From Clostridia bacterium (GTDB lineage: Bacteria; Bacillota; Clostridia; Oscillospirales; Acutalibacteraceae): a DNA stretch of 64,000 nucleotides. Made by a program: the position numbers and the translations under genes. The notes beneath the pieces were generated by a model, which saw only the letters and a list, made by a program, of their open reading frames with translations, was not told where the DNA came from and did no database searches. The stretch lies in assembly GCA_017397105.1 (NCBI GenBank), contig JAFQKF010000002.1, positions 32,289 to 96,288 of the forward strand, read 5' to 3'. Position 1 is the first letter of the stretch, and each line of letters begins with the position of its first letter. Positions 9,095-19,900 of this stretch are shown piece after piece.

Positions 9095-10723
9095 TCAATC
9101 AAATCTTTTGGCTTCAATAAAGCAGATGCTGTCGCCTGAGGCGGAGCAATGAATCTGCTCAATGTCTTCAGCACAAACGAATGCTGAGGGGGCGAGATAG
9201 AGCGGATAAAAAACTGCGTGATTGAGCAGATGTGATTCTGCCGCAAAGCAAGCGCTTACAATGTCTGTGGAAGCGTTGTGGTTCATTGTGTTCTTGACGA
9301 GAGAAACGTATTCGTCGTTTACGTAGTTAAAAATATTATCCGCCTTGTCTGAGGTAAATGAATTGAGGAAGCCTGAAGCGCTGATGGTCGAGGCAGCCAC
9401 GGGGGCAAGGGCAATCTGATAATCGCCGGACTTTATTCTGCGGAGCAATTCATCATCGCTTACGGCTTCAACGGAAATTGCAAGGCTTGTTGAAAGCACA
9501 CGCTGCCATATCTGAAGCTGAGGGCGTAACGCCATATCATACTTTTCGCTGCAAAGCAGCTTTACGGTAACTTTATTTGTGCCCAATTCTTCAAGGGCCT
9601 TGTTCCAGTAAGCGGTTGCTGAGCTTTCGTTGTACGATATACCTTTTGCACTGTTTTTGGTGAGCTCGTTATAATTAGCGCCGCACGCTGTACAGCACGG
9701 AGGCACAAGACCTGAGTAAAAATCAGCTGTGGGCTGCAGAGCGGATAATTCATCACGCTTAATGCTGTTGCAGAAAGCAAGGCGCACCGCCTCGTTAGAC
9801 ATAACCGAATCGTCACAGTTAAAGCAGAAACCGTAAACGGTATCATTTATAAGCTGAACGTTTACGTTTTCAAGTCCATATAAATCGGAGTTAGGGAAAA
9901 CTGATGCCGAGTAAGTGCCGAGGCTGAGCTTTTTTGCAATATCAGCGGAGTCGCTGTTGAAATAAAAGCTTACCGTTGCCGGCGAAACCTCGCTGTTGCC
10001 TGAATAAAGATTATTCTTACGAACGGTTATGTACTGCTCAGGGTCCCAGAATGTGATATAAAACGGACCGTTACACAGCAGATATTCGGAAGAAAGGCCG
10101 TATCTGCCGCCTGTAAGATTAAAGAAATCTTCATTGCACGGCATGAATACACTTTCGCTCAGACGCTCGAGGAAATCTGCGCAAGGGGAGTTGAGAGTAA
10201 CTGTAAGCGTATATTTATCGTCCGCTTTAACTCCGAGAGTTGAAATATCCGCAGAGCCGTTGAAGATTTGCTCAGCGTTCTTTATGGGGAAAAACAGAGC
10301 GGCGTCGGGGCAGAGCATCTGCGGATTTACCGCTCTTCGAAAAGCAAAAACAAAATCGTAAGCGGTGACGCTCGCATCAAAGGTTTCCTCGTAATCATCG
10401 CCGAGGACGGTGCCGTTTGAGCTTTTCACAACTCGCCAGCTTGTATCCTCACGCAGCTTGAAAGTATAGGTGAGCAAATCAGGGCTGACGCTCCAGCTTT
10501 CGGCAACACCCGGCACAACCTGACCGTTGCCGTCAACACGGGTAAGACCTTCAAAGCAACTGTTTATAATTATTTTTGTGTCCGTGCCCTGAGTAAACTG
10601 CGGGTCCAGAGATGAGGGTGCCGCAGAAACAGGGTAATAAAATGCGCCGCCGCTGCCGTCTGAGCACGAAGCCAGCGACAGTAAAAGAGCAAGTATTAAA
10701 AATACGGCTGCAATTCTTTTCAT
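9095..10723 (-). CDS. Oligopeptide-type ABC transporter substrate-binding lipoprotein
   Basis: A 542-residue family-5 solute-binding protein (OppA/DppA type). The start at ATG 10723 gives a lipoprotein signal with lipobox LASC (Cys20); an upstream start would place charged residues before it. Family marks are YYPVSAAPSSLDPQF, GLTRVDGNGQVVPGVAESW and the long two-lobe domain. No permease or ATPase gene lies nearby, so it is an orphan that must share another importer or act as a surface sensor. It is 17 bases downstream of topB. Confidence 0.85.
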   Translation of the reverse strand: MKRIAAVFLILALLLSLASCSDGSGGAFYYPVSAAPSSLDPQFTQGTDTKIIINSCFEGLTRVDGNGQVVPGVAESWSVSPDLLTYTFKLREDTSWRVVKSSNGTVLGDDYEETFDASVTAYDFVFAFRRAVNPQMLCPDAALFFPIKNAEQIFNGSADISTLGVKADDKYTLTVTLNSPCADFLERLSESVFMPCNEDFFNLTGGRYGLSSEYLLCNGPFYITFWDPEQYITVRKNNLYSGNSEVSPATVSFYFNSDSADIAKKLSLGTYSASVFPNSDLYGLENVNVQLINDTVYGFCFNCDDSVMSNEAVRLAFCNSIKRDELSALQPTADFYSGLVPPCCTACGANYNELTKNSAKGISYNESSATAYWNKALEELGTNKVTVKLLCSEKYDMALRPQLQIWQRVLSTSLAISVEAVSDDELLRRIKSGDYQIALAPVAASTISASGFLNSFTSDKADNIFNYVNDEYVSLVKNTMNHNASTDIVSACFAAESHLLNHAVFYPLYLAPSAFVCAEDIEQIHCSASGDSICFIEAKRFD

Positions 10724-10740
10724 GTGAATAAACCTTTCCC

Positions 10741-12915
10741 TCAGGAATTTTCCTGCATCCATTTCGCAAGCTGATCAGCAAGAGGGTTGCTTGACGGCTT
10801 TGCGTTGGATTGCTTTTGCATATATTTCATTACGTCGCGCTTGCCTGCGCCGCTTTCCTGCTTGCGTTTTTCAAAATCGCTCAGGCGCTCACGGAAGCCG
10901 CAGACACAGTAGAAGGTTTTCTTTTCGCCCTCGCCACGCAGCTCGAGCTTTTTGTGGCACTCGGGGCATCGGGCATTGGTGACAACGCTCAGGCTCTTGC
11001 GGTAGCCGCACTCACGGTCCTGACAAATGAGCATACGGCCTTTTTTGCCGTTAACCTCAAGCATGAATTTTCCGCATTCGGGGCATTTTTCACGGGTCAT
11101 GTTATCGTGGCGGTAAGCGGATGAATCGGCTATGACGCTTGAAACAAGAGAGCTTGCGTATTTGCGCATTTCGGCAATGAAGCCTCTGTCATTTGCCTTA
11201 CCTGCGGCAATAAGAGAGAGCTGCTGCTCCCACTTTGCGGTAAGCTCGGCGGATTTAAGGTCAGCAGGTACAATATTAATGAGCTGCCTGCCCTTTGATG
11301 TGGGGATTATTTCTTTACCTTTTCGCTCAATGCAGAAAGAATCAAAGAGCTTTTCTATAATATCAGCACGGGTTGCGGGAGTGCCGAGACCTCCTGCAGA
11401 TTTCAGCGCATCACGCAGCTTGCCGTCGTCTACCTGACCGGTAGGATTCTCCATTGCGGTGAGGAGAGTTGCTTCGTTATATCTGGCAGGCGGTTTTGTT
11501 TTGCCGTTGATAACCTTGATATCCTTGAGGAAAACGGGTGCGCCCTGAGAAAGAGCGGGCAGCTGATGAGAATTTTCGCTGTCCTCATCCTCGTCATCGT
11601 CAACAAACTGTGAATAGACAGCCTTCCAGCCTGCGTTTCTTACGGTTTTACCTTTTGTGTAGAAGTTGTGCTTACCGAAGCTGATTTTCACCTGCACCTC
11701 ATCATACTCAAAGCTCAGGCTGAGTACGGCAAGGAATCGGCGCACAACAAGGTCATAAATATTACGCTCATCCCTTGTGAGGCGGTTGAGGTCAACGTAT
11801 TGCTCGGTGGGGATTATTGCGTGATGGTCGGTTACTCTTGCGTTATTTACAAGATATTTCGTCTGCAGAGGACGCGCGCGCAAAAGTGCATTCGCCGCTT
11901 CTCTGTAAGGGCCGATGGCGATAGCTTTGAGCCTTTCGGGCAGAGTAGGCACAACGTCATCGGTGATGTAGCGTGAATCTGTTCTGGGGTAGGTGAGAAG
12001 CTTGTGGGTTTCGTAAAGACTCTGCATTATGGACAAAGTCTGCTTTGCAGAGTAGGAGTATTTTTTGTTGGCATCACGCTGAAGCTCGGTGAGGTCGTAT
12101 GCGGCAGGCGGTGCTTGATTTTTATACACCTTGCGTACTTCCGTAAGAGTGCCCCGCTTTCCTCTGAGCTCGCTTGCTATCGCATTTGCCGCTTCAATAT
12201 CGGAGAAATGCGCCTGATTGGATGAATTTTTGTAAATTGCGCTGTAGCCGTCAAAATATGCTCTGATGCTGTAATAATCCTTGGGCCTGAATTTCAGGAT
12301 TTCTTCCTCACGTTTTACTATCATTGCGAGAGTAGGGGTCTGCACTCTTCCTGCGGAAAGCTGAGCATTGTGCTTGCAGGTCAGGGCACGGCTGACGTTG
12401 AGGCCAACAAGCCAGTCAGCTTCAGCTCTGCACTGAGCACTTCTATAAAGATTATCATACTGGGAGGAGGGCTTGAGATTCGCAAAGCCTTCCTTGATTG
12501 CCTTATCCGTCTGCGATGAAATCCACAGGCGCTTAACAGGTTTTTTGAAGCGTGCTTTTTGTAATATCCAACGGGCAACAAGCTCACCCTCACGCCCTGC
12601 GTCGGTTGCGATAACGAGCTCGCTGATTTCGTTGCTTGAAAGCAGAGCGCTTACAGCCTTGAATTGCTTTGCGGTCTGCCCTATTACAACCAGCTTCATG
12701 TGCTCAGGCAGCATGGGCAAATCCTCCATGCGCCAGGTTTTGTATTTGTTGTCATAGGTCTCGGGGTCAGCAAGGGTTACAAGATGACCCAGAGCCCAGG
12801 TTACAACGTACTTATCGCCGATAATGCAGCCGTTGCCGTTTTTCTTGCAGCCAAGCACACGGGCAATGTCTTTTGCCACAGACGGCTTTTCAGCGAGAAC
12901 AAGGGTTTTGCTCAT
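10741..12915 (-). CDS. topB: DNA topoisomerase III
   Basis: A 724-residue type IA topoisomerase that relaxes and decatenates DNA by single-strand passage. The TOPRIM domain has MSKTLVLAEKPSVAKDIARV and ATDAGREGELVARW. The cleavage domain shows LSAGRVQTPTLAMIVKRE and the catalytic tyrosine in LLTYPRTDSRYI, near residue 310. The C-terminus (about 610-690) has Cys4-type zinc ribbons (CPECGKF, CPECHKK). The ATG follows GGAGGAACGTT. It appears to be the first gene of a five-gene minus-strand operon. Confidence 0.96.
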   Translation of the reverse strand: MSKTLVLAEKPSVAKDIARVLGCKKNGNGCIIGDKYVVTWALGHLVTLADPETYDNKYKTWRMEDLPMLPEHMKLVVIGQTAKQFKAVSALLSSNEISELVIATDAGREGELVARWILQKARFKKPVKRLWISSQTDKAIKEGFANLKPSSQYDNLYRSAQCRAEADWLVGLNVSRALTCKHNAQLSAGRVQTPTLAMIVKREEEILKFRPKDYYSIRAYFDGYSAIYKNSSNQAHFSDIEAANAIASELRGKRGTLTEVRKVYKNQAPPAAYDLTELQRDANKKYSYSAKQTLSIMQSLYETHKLLTYPRTDSRYITDDVVPTLPERLKAIAIGPYREAANALLRARPLQTKYLVNNARVTDHHAIIPTEQYVDLNRLTRDERNIYDLVVRRFLAVLSLSFEYDEVQVKISFGKHNFYTKGKTVRNAGWKAVYSQFVDDDEDEDSENSHQLPALSQGAPVFLKDIKVINGKTKPPARYNEATLLTAMENPTGQVDDGKLRDALKSAGGLGTPATRADIIEKLFDSFCIERKGKEIIPTSKGRQLINIVPADLKSAELTAKWEQQLSLIAAGKANDRGFIAEMRKYASSLVSSVIADSSAYRHDNMTREKCPECGKFMLEVNGKKGRMLICQDRECGYRKSLSVVTNARCPECHKKLELRGEGEKKTFYCVCGFRERLSDFEKRKQESGAGKRDVMKYMQKQSNAKPSSNPLADQLAKWMQENS

Positions 12916-13051
12916 AACGTTCCTCCGAAAATAAGTTATATATAAATCCTATAATTTACCACTATATATAATATCAAAATAATGCCGCATTAATATTCTG
13001 TATTAGAAAAATAAATAATTTAACAGCACGTTCAAAAGTTGAAAGTTTTGG

Positions 13052-13080
13052 TTGTATAATATTTTAAAATATGTTATACT
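13052..13080 (+). promoter_or_regulatory. Possible sigma-A promoter of rmuC
   Basis: TTGTAT and TATACT are separated by 17 bases in an AT-rich region 42 bases before the rmuC ATG. An alternative pair, TTCAAA-18-TATAAT at 13031-13060, is equally possible. The 206-base gap between divergent topB and rmuC holds nothing else that I can identify. Confidence 0.4.
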
Positions 13081-13121
13081 TAATTAATAATATAATGGAT
13101 TAATAGAATTTTGGAGGAGAA

Positions 13122-14450
13122 ATGGAAATTTATTTATATATTATAATAGCTTTGCTTGCTGTAAATGCGGCAATTCTGCTGGTTTTACTGCTGCGTAAGC
13201 CGAAGAAGGATACCGAGGTCACGTCCTCGCTTGCAGTTAATTCGGAAAAGCTTACTCAGCTCGGTGTCAGCATAAACGATGAATTTGAGCGCAGCAGAAG
13301 GGAGCTTAATACTCAGCAGAGTGATATGCGTACAGAGAACGTACAGGCTCTCGAAAAGATGAACGAAAAAATTGCGGCAATCGCAAAGGACAATGCGCAG
13401 TATCAGGCTAAGCTTACCGCCGCTCTTAACGAGTCACTCAACTCCATAAGGCTCAATAATATTGAGCAGAATGAAAAGCTTGGCAGGGCGGTTGCCGAAG
13501 CGGTTGACAGAATGAGAGAAAGCAACGAGAAAAAGCTTGAGCAGATGCGGCTTACGGTTGATGAAAAGCTTGCTTCCACTCTTACCGAAAGGCTTGACAG
13601 TTCTTTCAAAACAGTTTCCGACCAGCTTGAGAACGTTTACAAATCCTTGGGCGAAATGAAAGAGCTTTCGGGCGGTGTTACCGCAAACGTAACGGCGCTC
13701 AATCGAGTGCTTACCAACGTCAAGGCAAGAGGTACGTGGGCGGAGATTCAGCTCGGCTCAATCCTTGACCAGACAATTCCCGGCATGTATGAAACAAACT
13801 TCGCCTGCACCAAGGGTTCAGCGGAGAGAGTTGAATTCGCAGTCAGAATCCCTTCGGCGGACGGAAGCATCACTTACCTGCCCGTGGATTCAAAATTCCC
13901 CATGGAGGATTACGTAAGAGTCTGCACTGCGGCGGACAATGCCGATGCAGTTGCTCTTGAGGCGGCAAGAAAGGCGCTTGAGGACAGAGTGCTCAGCGAA
14001 GCCAAAGCCGTAGCCAAATACATAAACGTACCCGTAACCACCCCTTATGCAATTCTTTACCTTGCAACGGATGCTCTTTTTGCTGAGGTTGTTTCCTCAA
14101 AGAGAGGTCTGGTGGAAAAAATTCAGAACGAATTAAACGTTATGATTGCAGGTCCCACCACCGTTACCGCAATGCTCAATTCTCTTTCAATGGGCTTCAG
14201 AGCCGTTGCAATTAACGAGAAAGCAAACGAAGTAAGGCTGCTTCTCGGTGCGGCGAAAGCGCAGTATACAAAATTCGGTCTGCTTATCGAAAAGGCGAGG
14301 AAGAAAATTGACGAGGCAGGCAAATCCCTTGATGAAGCGCAGAAGCGCAACGATATTATCAACAAGAAGCTCAAAAACGTTGAAACTCCCGATATGGCAA
14401 ATGAGCTTCTCGGTATAGAGGACAAAACCGAAGCGGATTCGGATGAATAA
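13122..14450 (+). CDS. rmuC: DNA recombination protein RmuC
   Basis: A 442-residue protein. Residues 3-23 are a membrane anchor, residues 40-190 are long charged coiled coil, and the C-terminal part (about 190-400) is the RmuC domain with ARGTWAEIQLGSILDQTIPG and LPVDSKFPMEDY. RmuC limits inversions at short inverted repeats; its nuclease-like fold is known but the reaction is not settled. GGAGGAG precedes the ATG. It is followed 25 bases later by the GH3 gene, with which it shares no obvious role. Confidence 0.93.
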   Translation: MEIYLYIIIALLAVNAAILLVLLLRKPKKDTEVTSSLAVNSEKLTQLGVSINDEFERSRRELNTQQSDMRTENVQALEKMNEKIAAIAKDNAQYQAKLTAALNESLNSIRLNNIEQNEKLGRAVAEAVDRMRESNEKKLEQMRLTVDEKLASTLTERLDSSFKTVSDQLENVYKSLGEMKELSGGVTANVTALNRVLTNVKARGTWAEIQLGSILDQTIPGMYETNFACTKGSAERVEFAVRIPSADGSITYLPVDSKFPMEDYVRVCTAADNADAVALEAARKALEDRVLSEAKAVAKYINVPVTTPYAILYLATDALFAEVVSSKRGLVEKIQNELNVMIAGPTTVTAMLNSLSMGFRAVAINEKANEVRLLLGAAKAQYTKFGLLIEKARKKIDEAGKSLDEAQKRNDIINKKLKNVETPDMANELLGIEDKTEADSDE

Positions 14451-14475
14451 TAATTTTATTAATGGAGGATGCTTT

Positions 14476-16932
14476 ATGAAAGACCCGCGTGAAATACTTT
14501 CAATGATGACCCTTGAAGAAAAGGCAGCCATTTGTGACGGTAAGGATTTCTGGCACCTTAAGGGAATCGAAAGGCTCGGCATACCTGAAATCATGGTATG
14601 CGACGGCCCTCACGGACTTCGCAAAAAGGATTACAGCAAAAGCGGCTCAAGCCTCAGCCAGAGCGTGCCCGCAATTTGCTTCCCCACCGCAGTTACCACT
14701 GCTTGCTCATGGAATCCCGAGCTTCTTTATCAGATGGGCGTTGCTCTCGGCAACAAGTGCCTCGCTGAAAACGTTGGCGTACTTCTCGGCCCCGGTATCA
14801 ACATGAAGAGATCTCCCCTTTGCGGCAGAAACTTCGAGTATTTCTCTGAGGATCCCGTTCTTGCAGGTGAGCTTTCAGCTTCCTTCATCAACGGTGTTCA
14901 GTCCAGGGGAGTAGGTACTTCCCTTAAGCATTTCTGCGCCAACAGCCAGGAGACCCGCCGCATGACAGGCGATTCCGTTGTTGACGAGCGTGCACTCAGA
15001 GAGGTTTATCTTACCGCATTTGAAATTGCCGTCAAGAAGGCTCAGCCCTGGACGGTTATGAATTCCTACAATAAAATCAACGGCGAGCACGGCTCCGAAA
15101 ATAAGCACACCCAGCTTGAAATCCTCAGGGATGAATGGGGCTTTGAAGGCGCAGTAGTCAGTGACTGGGGCGCAGTAAACGAAAGAGTAAAGGGTCTTGC
15201 CTACGGTAACGACATTGAGATGCCCTCATCTGCAGGCGCAGGTACTAAGAAGATTATCGAAGCTGTTAAGAATTCAACTCTTGATGAGGCTGTGCTTGAT
15301 GCAAGAGTAATCAAAATTCTTGAGCTTATCAAGAAGGCTGACGACGGCGCAAAGGCAGCAAAGAATTCAGGCTTCAAGTTTGATGAAGAGGCAGACCATC
15401 TGCTTGCAAAGAGAGTTGCCGATGAATCCCTTGTTCTCCTCAAGAATAACGGAATTCTTCCCCTTGATACAAGCAAGAAGATTGCGGTTATCGGTGAAAT
15501 GGCTAAGTCCCCCAGATATCAGGGCGCAGGCTCCTCACAGATTAACCCCACTCATATGGATAACGCCTTTGACCTTCTCAAGGCTGCAGGTGCAAACGTC
15601 ACCTATGCTCAGGGCTATGAGCGCACCCTTGCAAAGGCAAAGAAAAATCCCGAGCACATTGCCGCAGCAGTAGAGCTTGCAAAGCAGAGCGAAACCGTAA
15701 TCCTCTTCATCGGTCTTACAGAGGACTATGAATCCGAGGGCTTTGACCGTGCGGATATGAAGCTCCCCGAAGCTCACAATCAGCTTTTCGAGGCTGTAAG
15801 CAAGGTTAATTCCAATATTGTTGTTGTTCTTTCCGGCGGCTCACCCGTGGAGCTTCCCTGGGCAGATCAGGCAAGTGCTATCCTTAATTCCTACCTCGGC
15901 GGTCAGGCAGGCGCAGGCGCAGTTGCCGATATCCTTCTCGGCAAAGTCAACCCCAGCGGTAAGCTTGCCGAAACCTATCCCATGTGCATTCATTGCACTC
16001 CCTGCGTAAACTACTTCCCCGGCAATCCTGCCACAGTAGAATACAGAGAGAGCATTTACATCGGATACAGATACTATGAAAAGGTAAATAAGAACGTCCG
16101 TTATCCCTTCGGCTACGGTCTGTCTTACACCACGTTTGAATATTCCGATATTACTCTTGATAAGAGCGATATCACTGAGAATGATACCGTAACCGTATCC
16201 TTTAAGGTTAAGAATACAGGCAAGGTTGCAGGCTATGAAACTGCTCAGCTTTACGTTGGCGATGATGAAAGCACAATCTTCAGACCCGTCAAGGAGCTCA
16301 AGGGCTTCAAGAAAATCTGGCTTGAGCCCGGCGAAGAAAAGAGCGTTTCCATTGAGCTTTCAAAGCGTGCATTTGCTTTCTACAACGTGCTTATAAATGA
16401 TTGGTGCGTTGAAAGCGGTAAGTTTACCGTTTACGTAGGCGCATCAAGTGCGGATATCAGACTTACGGCTGGTGTCAACGTTACCGCTCAGGCTGTTGAA
16501 ATCCCTGATTACAGAGCAACAGCTCCCGCGTATTACACTGCTGACGTTCAGGAAGTTCCCGATGAGCAGTTCAAGGTAATCCTTGGCAGAGATATTCCTC
16601 CCGTTGTAAGAGATGCATCCAAGCCTCTCACTATCAGCGACAACTTCGAAAACGCTGCAGGCACAAAATGGGGCGGCAGAATTTACAGAACAATCACCAA
16701 GCTTATTCCTCTCTTTGTTAAGGGACCCGGCGCAAACTTTGCGCTTGCAATTGCAACCCAGACTCCTATCAGAAACTTTATCAGCATGAGCGGCGGAGTT
16801 TTCAGCGAAAAGATGGCGGCAGGTCTGCTCAGAATCCTCAACGGCGATAAGCCCGGCAAGGGTCTCGGCATGATTCTTTCCTGCATTCCCAAGGCTCTTA
16901 TGGGCGTTGGTCCGCTTCTTAAAAATATTTAA
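14476..16932 (+). CDS. Glycoside hydrolase family 3 beta-glucosidase/beta-xylosidase
   Basis: An 818-residue intracellular enzyme with no signal peptide. The N-terminal TIM barrel has the nucleophile Asp230 in VVSDWGAVNERV and the substrate loop LLGPGINMKRSPLCGRNFEY. The second alpha/beta domain and a fibronectin-III-like domain (near 560-690, with PVKELKGFKKIWLEPGEE) follow. An extra C-terminal segment of about 120 residues has two hydrophobic stretches and is not part of the usual GH3 architecture. The start at ATG 14476 follows GGAGG by seven bases. The likely job is hydrolysis of imported oligosaccharides. Confidence 0.92.
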   Translation: MKDPREILSMMTLEEKAAICDGKDFWHLKGIERLGIPEIMVCDGPHGLRKKDYSKSGSSLSQSVPAICFPTAVTTACSWNPELLYQMGVALGNKCLAENVGVLLGPGINMKRSPLCGRNFEYFSEDPVLAGELSASFINGVQSRGVGTSLKHFCANSQETRRMTGDSVVDERALREVYLTAFEIAVKKAQPWTVMNSYNKINGEHGSENKHTQLEILRDEWGFEGAVVSDWGAVNERVKGLAYGNDIEMPSSAGAGTKKIIEAVKNSTLDEAVLDARVIKILELIKKADDGAKAAKNSGFKFDEEADHLLAKRVADESLVLLKNNGILPLDTSKKIAVIGEMAKSPRYQGAGSSQINPTHMDNAFDLLKAAGANVTYAQGYERTLAKAKKNPEHIAAAVELAKQSETVILFIGLTEDYESEGFDRADMKLPEAHNQLFEAVSKVNSNIVVVLSGGSPVELPWADQASAILNSYLGGQAGAGAVADILLGKVNPSGKLAETYPMCIHCTPCVNYFPGNPATVEYRESIYIGYRYYEKVNKNVRYPFGYGLSYTTFEYSDITLDKSDITENDTVTVSFKVKNTGKVAGYETAQLYVGDDESTIFRPVKELKGFKKIWLEPGEEKSVSIELSKRAFAFYNVLINDWCVESGKFTVYVGASSADIRLTAGVNVTAQAVEIPDYRATAPAYYTADVQEVPDEQFKVILGRDIPPVVRDASKPLTISDNFENAAGTKWGGRIYRTITKLIPLFVKGPGANFALAIATQTPIRNFISMSGGVFSEKMAAGLLRILNGDKPGKGLGMILSCIPKALMGVGPLLKNI

Positions 16933-16947
16933 GTGGGAGAGAGAAAT

Positions 16948-19900
16948 ATGAAAAAGAAGTCAAGGCTTTTAAAGATAGCCTGTATTCTGGTGTCGCTTGC
17001 GGTGCTTATAGCATCAGTTCCGCTTATCAGCGTTAACGCAAGCGCATCAACGGCATCCTTTGCCGTTTTATCGGATATCCATTACCTCAGCTCTGAGCTT
17101 TATGCTCAGGGCAGCGAGGCATGGAATCAGTACCTCGAAACCTCCGAGAGGCAGATGGAAGAGGCTGATGCAATTCTTGAAAATGCTTTTGAAATTGCAG
17201 AGGTCACCCTGCAGGAGGCTAAGGAGAATAACAGCGCTTACGTGCTGATTCCCGGTGATATCACCAAGGACGGTGAGTATCTTTCTCACGTTGCCATGGC
17301 CGAAAAGTTCAGGGCATTTGAGGAAGAAACGGGAATCCCTGTGTTTGTTATCCCCGGCAATCACGACGTTAATAACAGCAACGCCGCTGACTATACCGGC
17401 GAAGAAGCTGCCAAGGCGAGAATAACCACCCCCGAGGAATTCAGCAGCATTTATGCGGATTTCGGCTATAACGAGGCGCTTGCACGCTATCAGCCCGAGG
17501 GTGAGGGCGCTTACGGCGGAAGTCTTTCTTACACGGCGCTGCTTGAGGGCGGATATCTTCTGCTTGCCATTGACAGTTGTATGTACAGCGAGGATAACGG
17601 CGCTGAGGGTAATGAGCACGTTACGGGAGGCAGAATCGGCGACGGTCTTATGCAGTGGATTGTTGAGCAGTGCGATTACGCTGAGGAAAACAACCTTAGG
17701 ATTGTAACCATGCAGCATCACAATCTTATTCCGCATATAGAGATTGAAGAGGCTACACTCTTTGCTTTTGTTGTTGAGGATTGGCAGCGCATCTGCGATT
17801 TTTATGCCGATAACGGTATCCACTACGTTTTCACCGGTCATCTTCATGCGCAGGATACCGCATCCTACGTTTCCGACAACGGCGAAACGGTTACCGATAT
17901 TCTCACCTCAACTCTTACCGGCTTCCCCAATAAGCTGAGGTCTGCCGTTTTCACTTATGACGATTCTTCTTTTGACTGTGAAGTAGATACCCACGAGATT
18001 GATGAAATCAGGAACGTGGAATACATACTCAACGGTGAAAAGATTGAATGCCCCGCACCCTTCAAGTTTGCATACTCATATGCCAACACCTTCGGCAAAA
18101 CCGTAGATGATTTTGCCATGGGTGCAGTCAAGGGTCTTGTTTATGATTATTTCCCCGAAATCCGTGAGGCAGGCGGTCTGATTGCTTTCCTTGCAGAGAT
18201 GGGAGTTGACCTTGAAAAGATAATCGTTGATGCTCTGGGTACAAACGGTCTTGCTTTGGGTAAAGTTGAAATACTCACCGTAAGTCAGAATCTTATGGGC
18301 TTCATAAACGACCTTGGCGCACAGGTTGATGCGAAATACATCAACAATGAGGAATATACTCTTGACTTCGTAAGCGGTATAATTGATAAGCTTCTCAGCC
18401 TTGAGCTGAGCGAATATCCCTGCACTGATTTCTATGATGAAATGGGCTACGGCGACCCCGCCAGACCCGGCAATCTCAGAGATTTTGCGCAGTGCTGCAT
18501 CGCTTATTATTATAACGGTGACGAGCCCGGCGATTCTGAATTTATGCTTGACGTTCTTGAGGGCTTTGAAAGCGGCGAGCTTGCCGAAAAGCTTTTCAAT
18601 CTGCTCAGGGAAGTGCTTGTTGATGACCTTATCCTCGGTGAAATTCTCGGCTCGCTTGAGTTTAATCCCGGTGAGCTTTTCCCTGAAGGCTCAATGCTCA
18701 GAGTTCTCGGCCTTATTCTTCAGGGCGTAACCGAGGCGCTCCTTGGCGGAAACAACAGCTACACAAATCTTGTGGAAAGCGTTCTCGGCATTCCGCTTGT
18801 TCCCGAGGAATATTCCTCCGTAAATTCAATCATTGATACTCTCATGAACGAGTATATAACACAGAGCCAGTTTGAGGCATGGGGTCATACAATCAGCTGG
18901 ATGCTCAGCTCCTTTGTTGTTGACGTAAACCCCGAAGTGGGTGCGGATAATGACGTTACTCTGTCTTACACAGGACCTGTAGAGGTTGAGGTGACTCAGG
19001 ATAATTACCGACTTCCCTCTCACCTTGTTATGACTCTCAGCGAGGATGCGCAGACGGGTGCCAACATAACGTGGCTTACCAAATACAGCATAACGGCATC
19101 TGATATTCAGATTATCCCTTACAGTGAGAATCCTGATTTTGACGGTACGGCAAACGTCAGGTGCAGCATAGATGCTGATTATGAAATAGTGGAAAAGGCA
19201 TATCCCGGAGCGGATATCGGCCTTGTTATGGGTATTCTTGAATACTACACCGAATATGCAAGGCACAACGTTAAAATAACAGGTCTTACCCCCGGCACCA
19301 AGTACAGCTACCGTGTAGGTGATGCTGAAAGAGGCTGGTGGAGCGAGGCAGGCACAATTGAAACCGCTGACGGATCGGACAGTTTTACGTTTATAAACGT
19401 TACCGATATGCAGTCGCAGAATGCGAAGCAGTATGAAACCGTTGCAGGCGTTCTTGATACTGCGTTTGACCTTTATCCCGATGCAAAGTTTGTTGTTTCA
19501 AACGGTGACCAGGTTGATATGGGTAACCACCTCAAGCATTGGCGCTATTTCCTCAACGGTAGTGGAGATACCCTGAGAAACACCTATTTTATGCCCACAG
19601 CAGGCAACCATGAGGATGAAAAGAGCGTGCTCGTAAGCAATTTCATCATCCCCAATATTGCCGAAAGCAGCAACACTGAAATCGGCGGATATTATTCCTA
19701 TGATTACAACAACTGCCATTTTACCGTGCTTGATACCAATGACATCGTTGACGATGAATTGAGTGCAGAGCAGATAGAGTGGCTTAAGGATGACGTTTCC
19801 TCCAGTGAAGCAAAATGGAAAATAGTTGTTCTTCATAAGGCGGCTTATTCCAACGGTTCACACTATGATGACGGTGACGTTGTAGGAATCAGAAAGCAGC

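Noticed and set aside
17068-17847. 259-codon minus-strand frame inside the phosphoesterase fusion gene
   Set aside because: Antisense to a well-supported domain; no family features.
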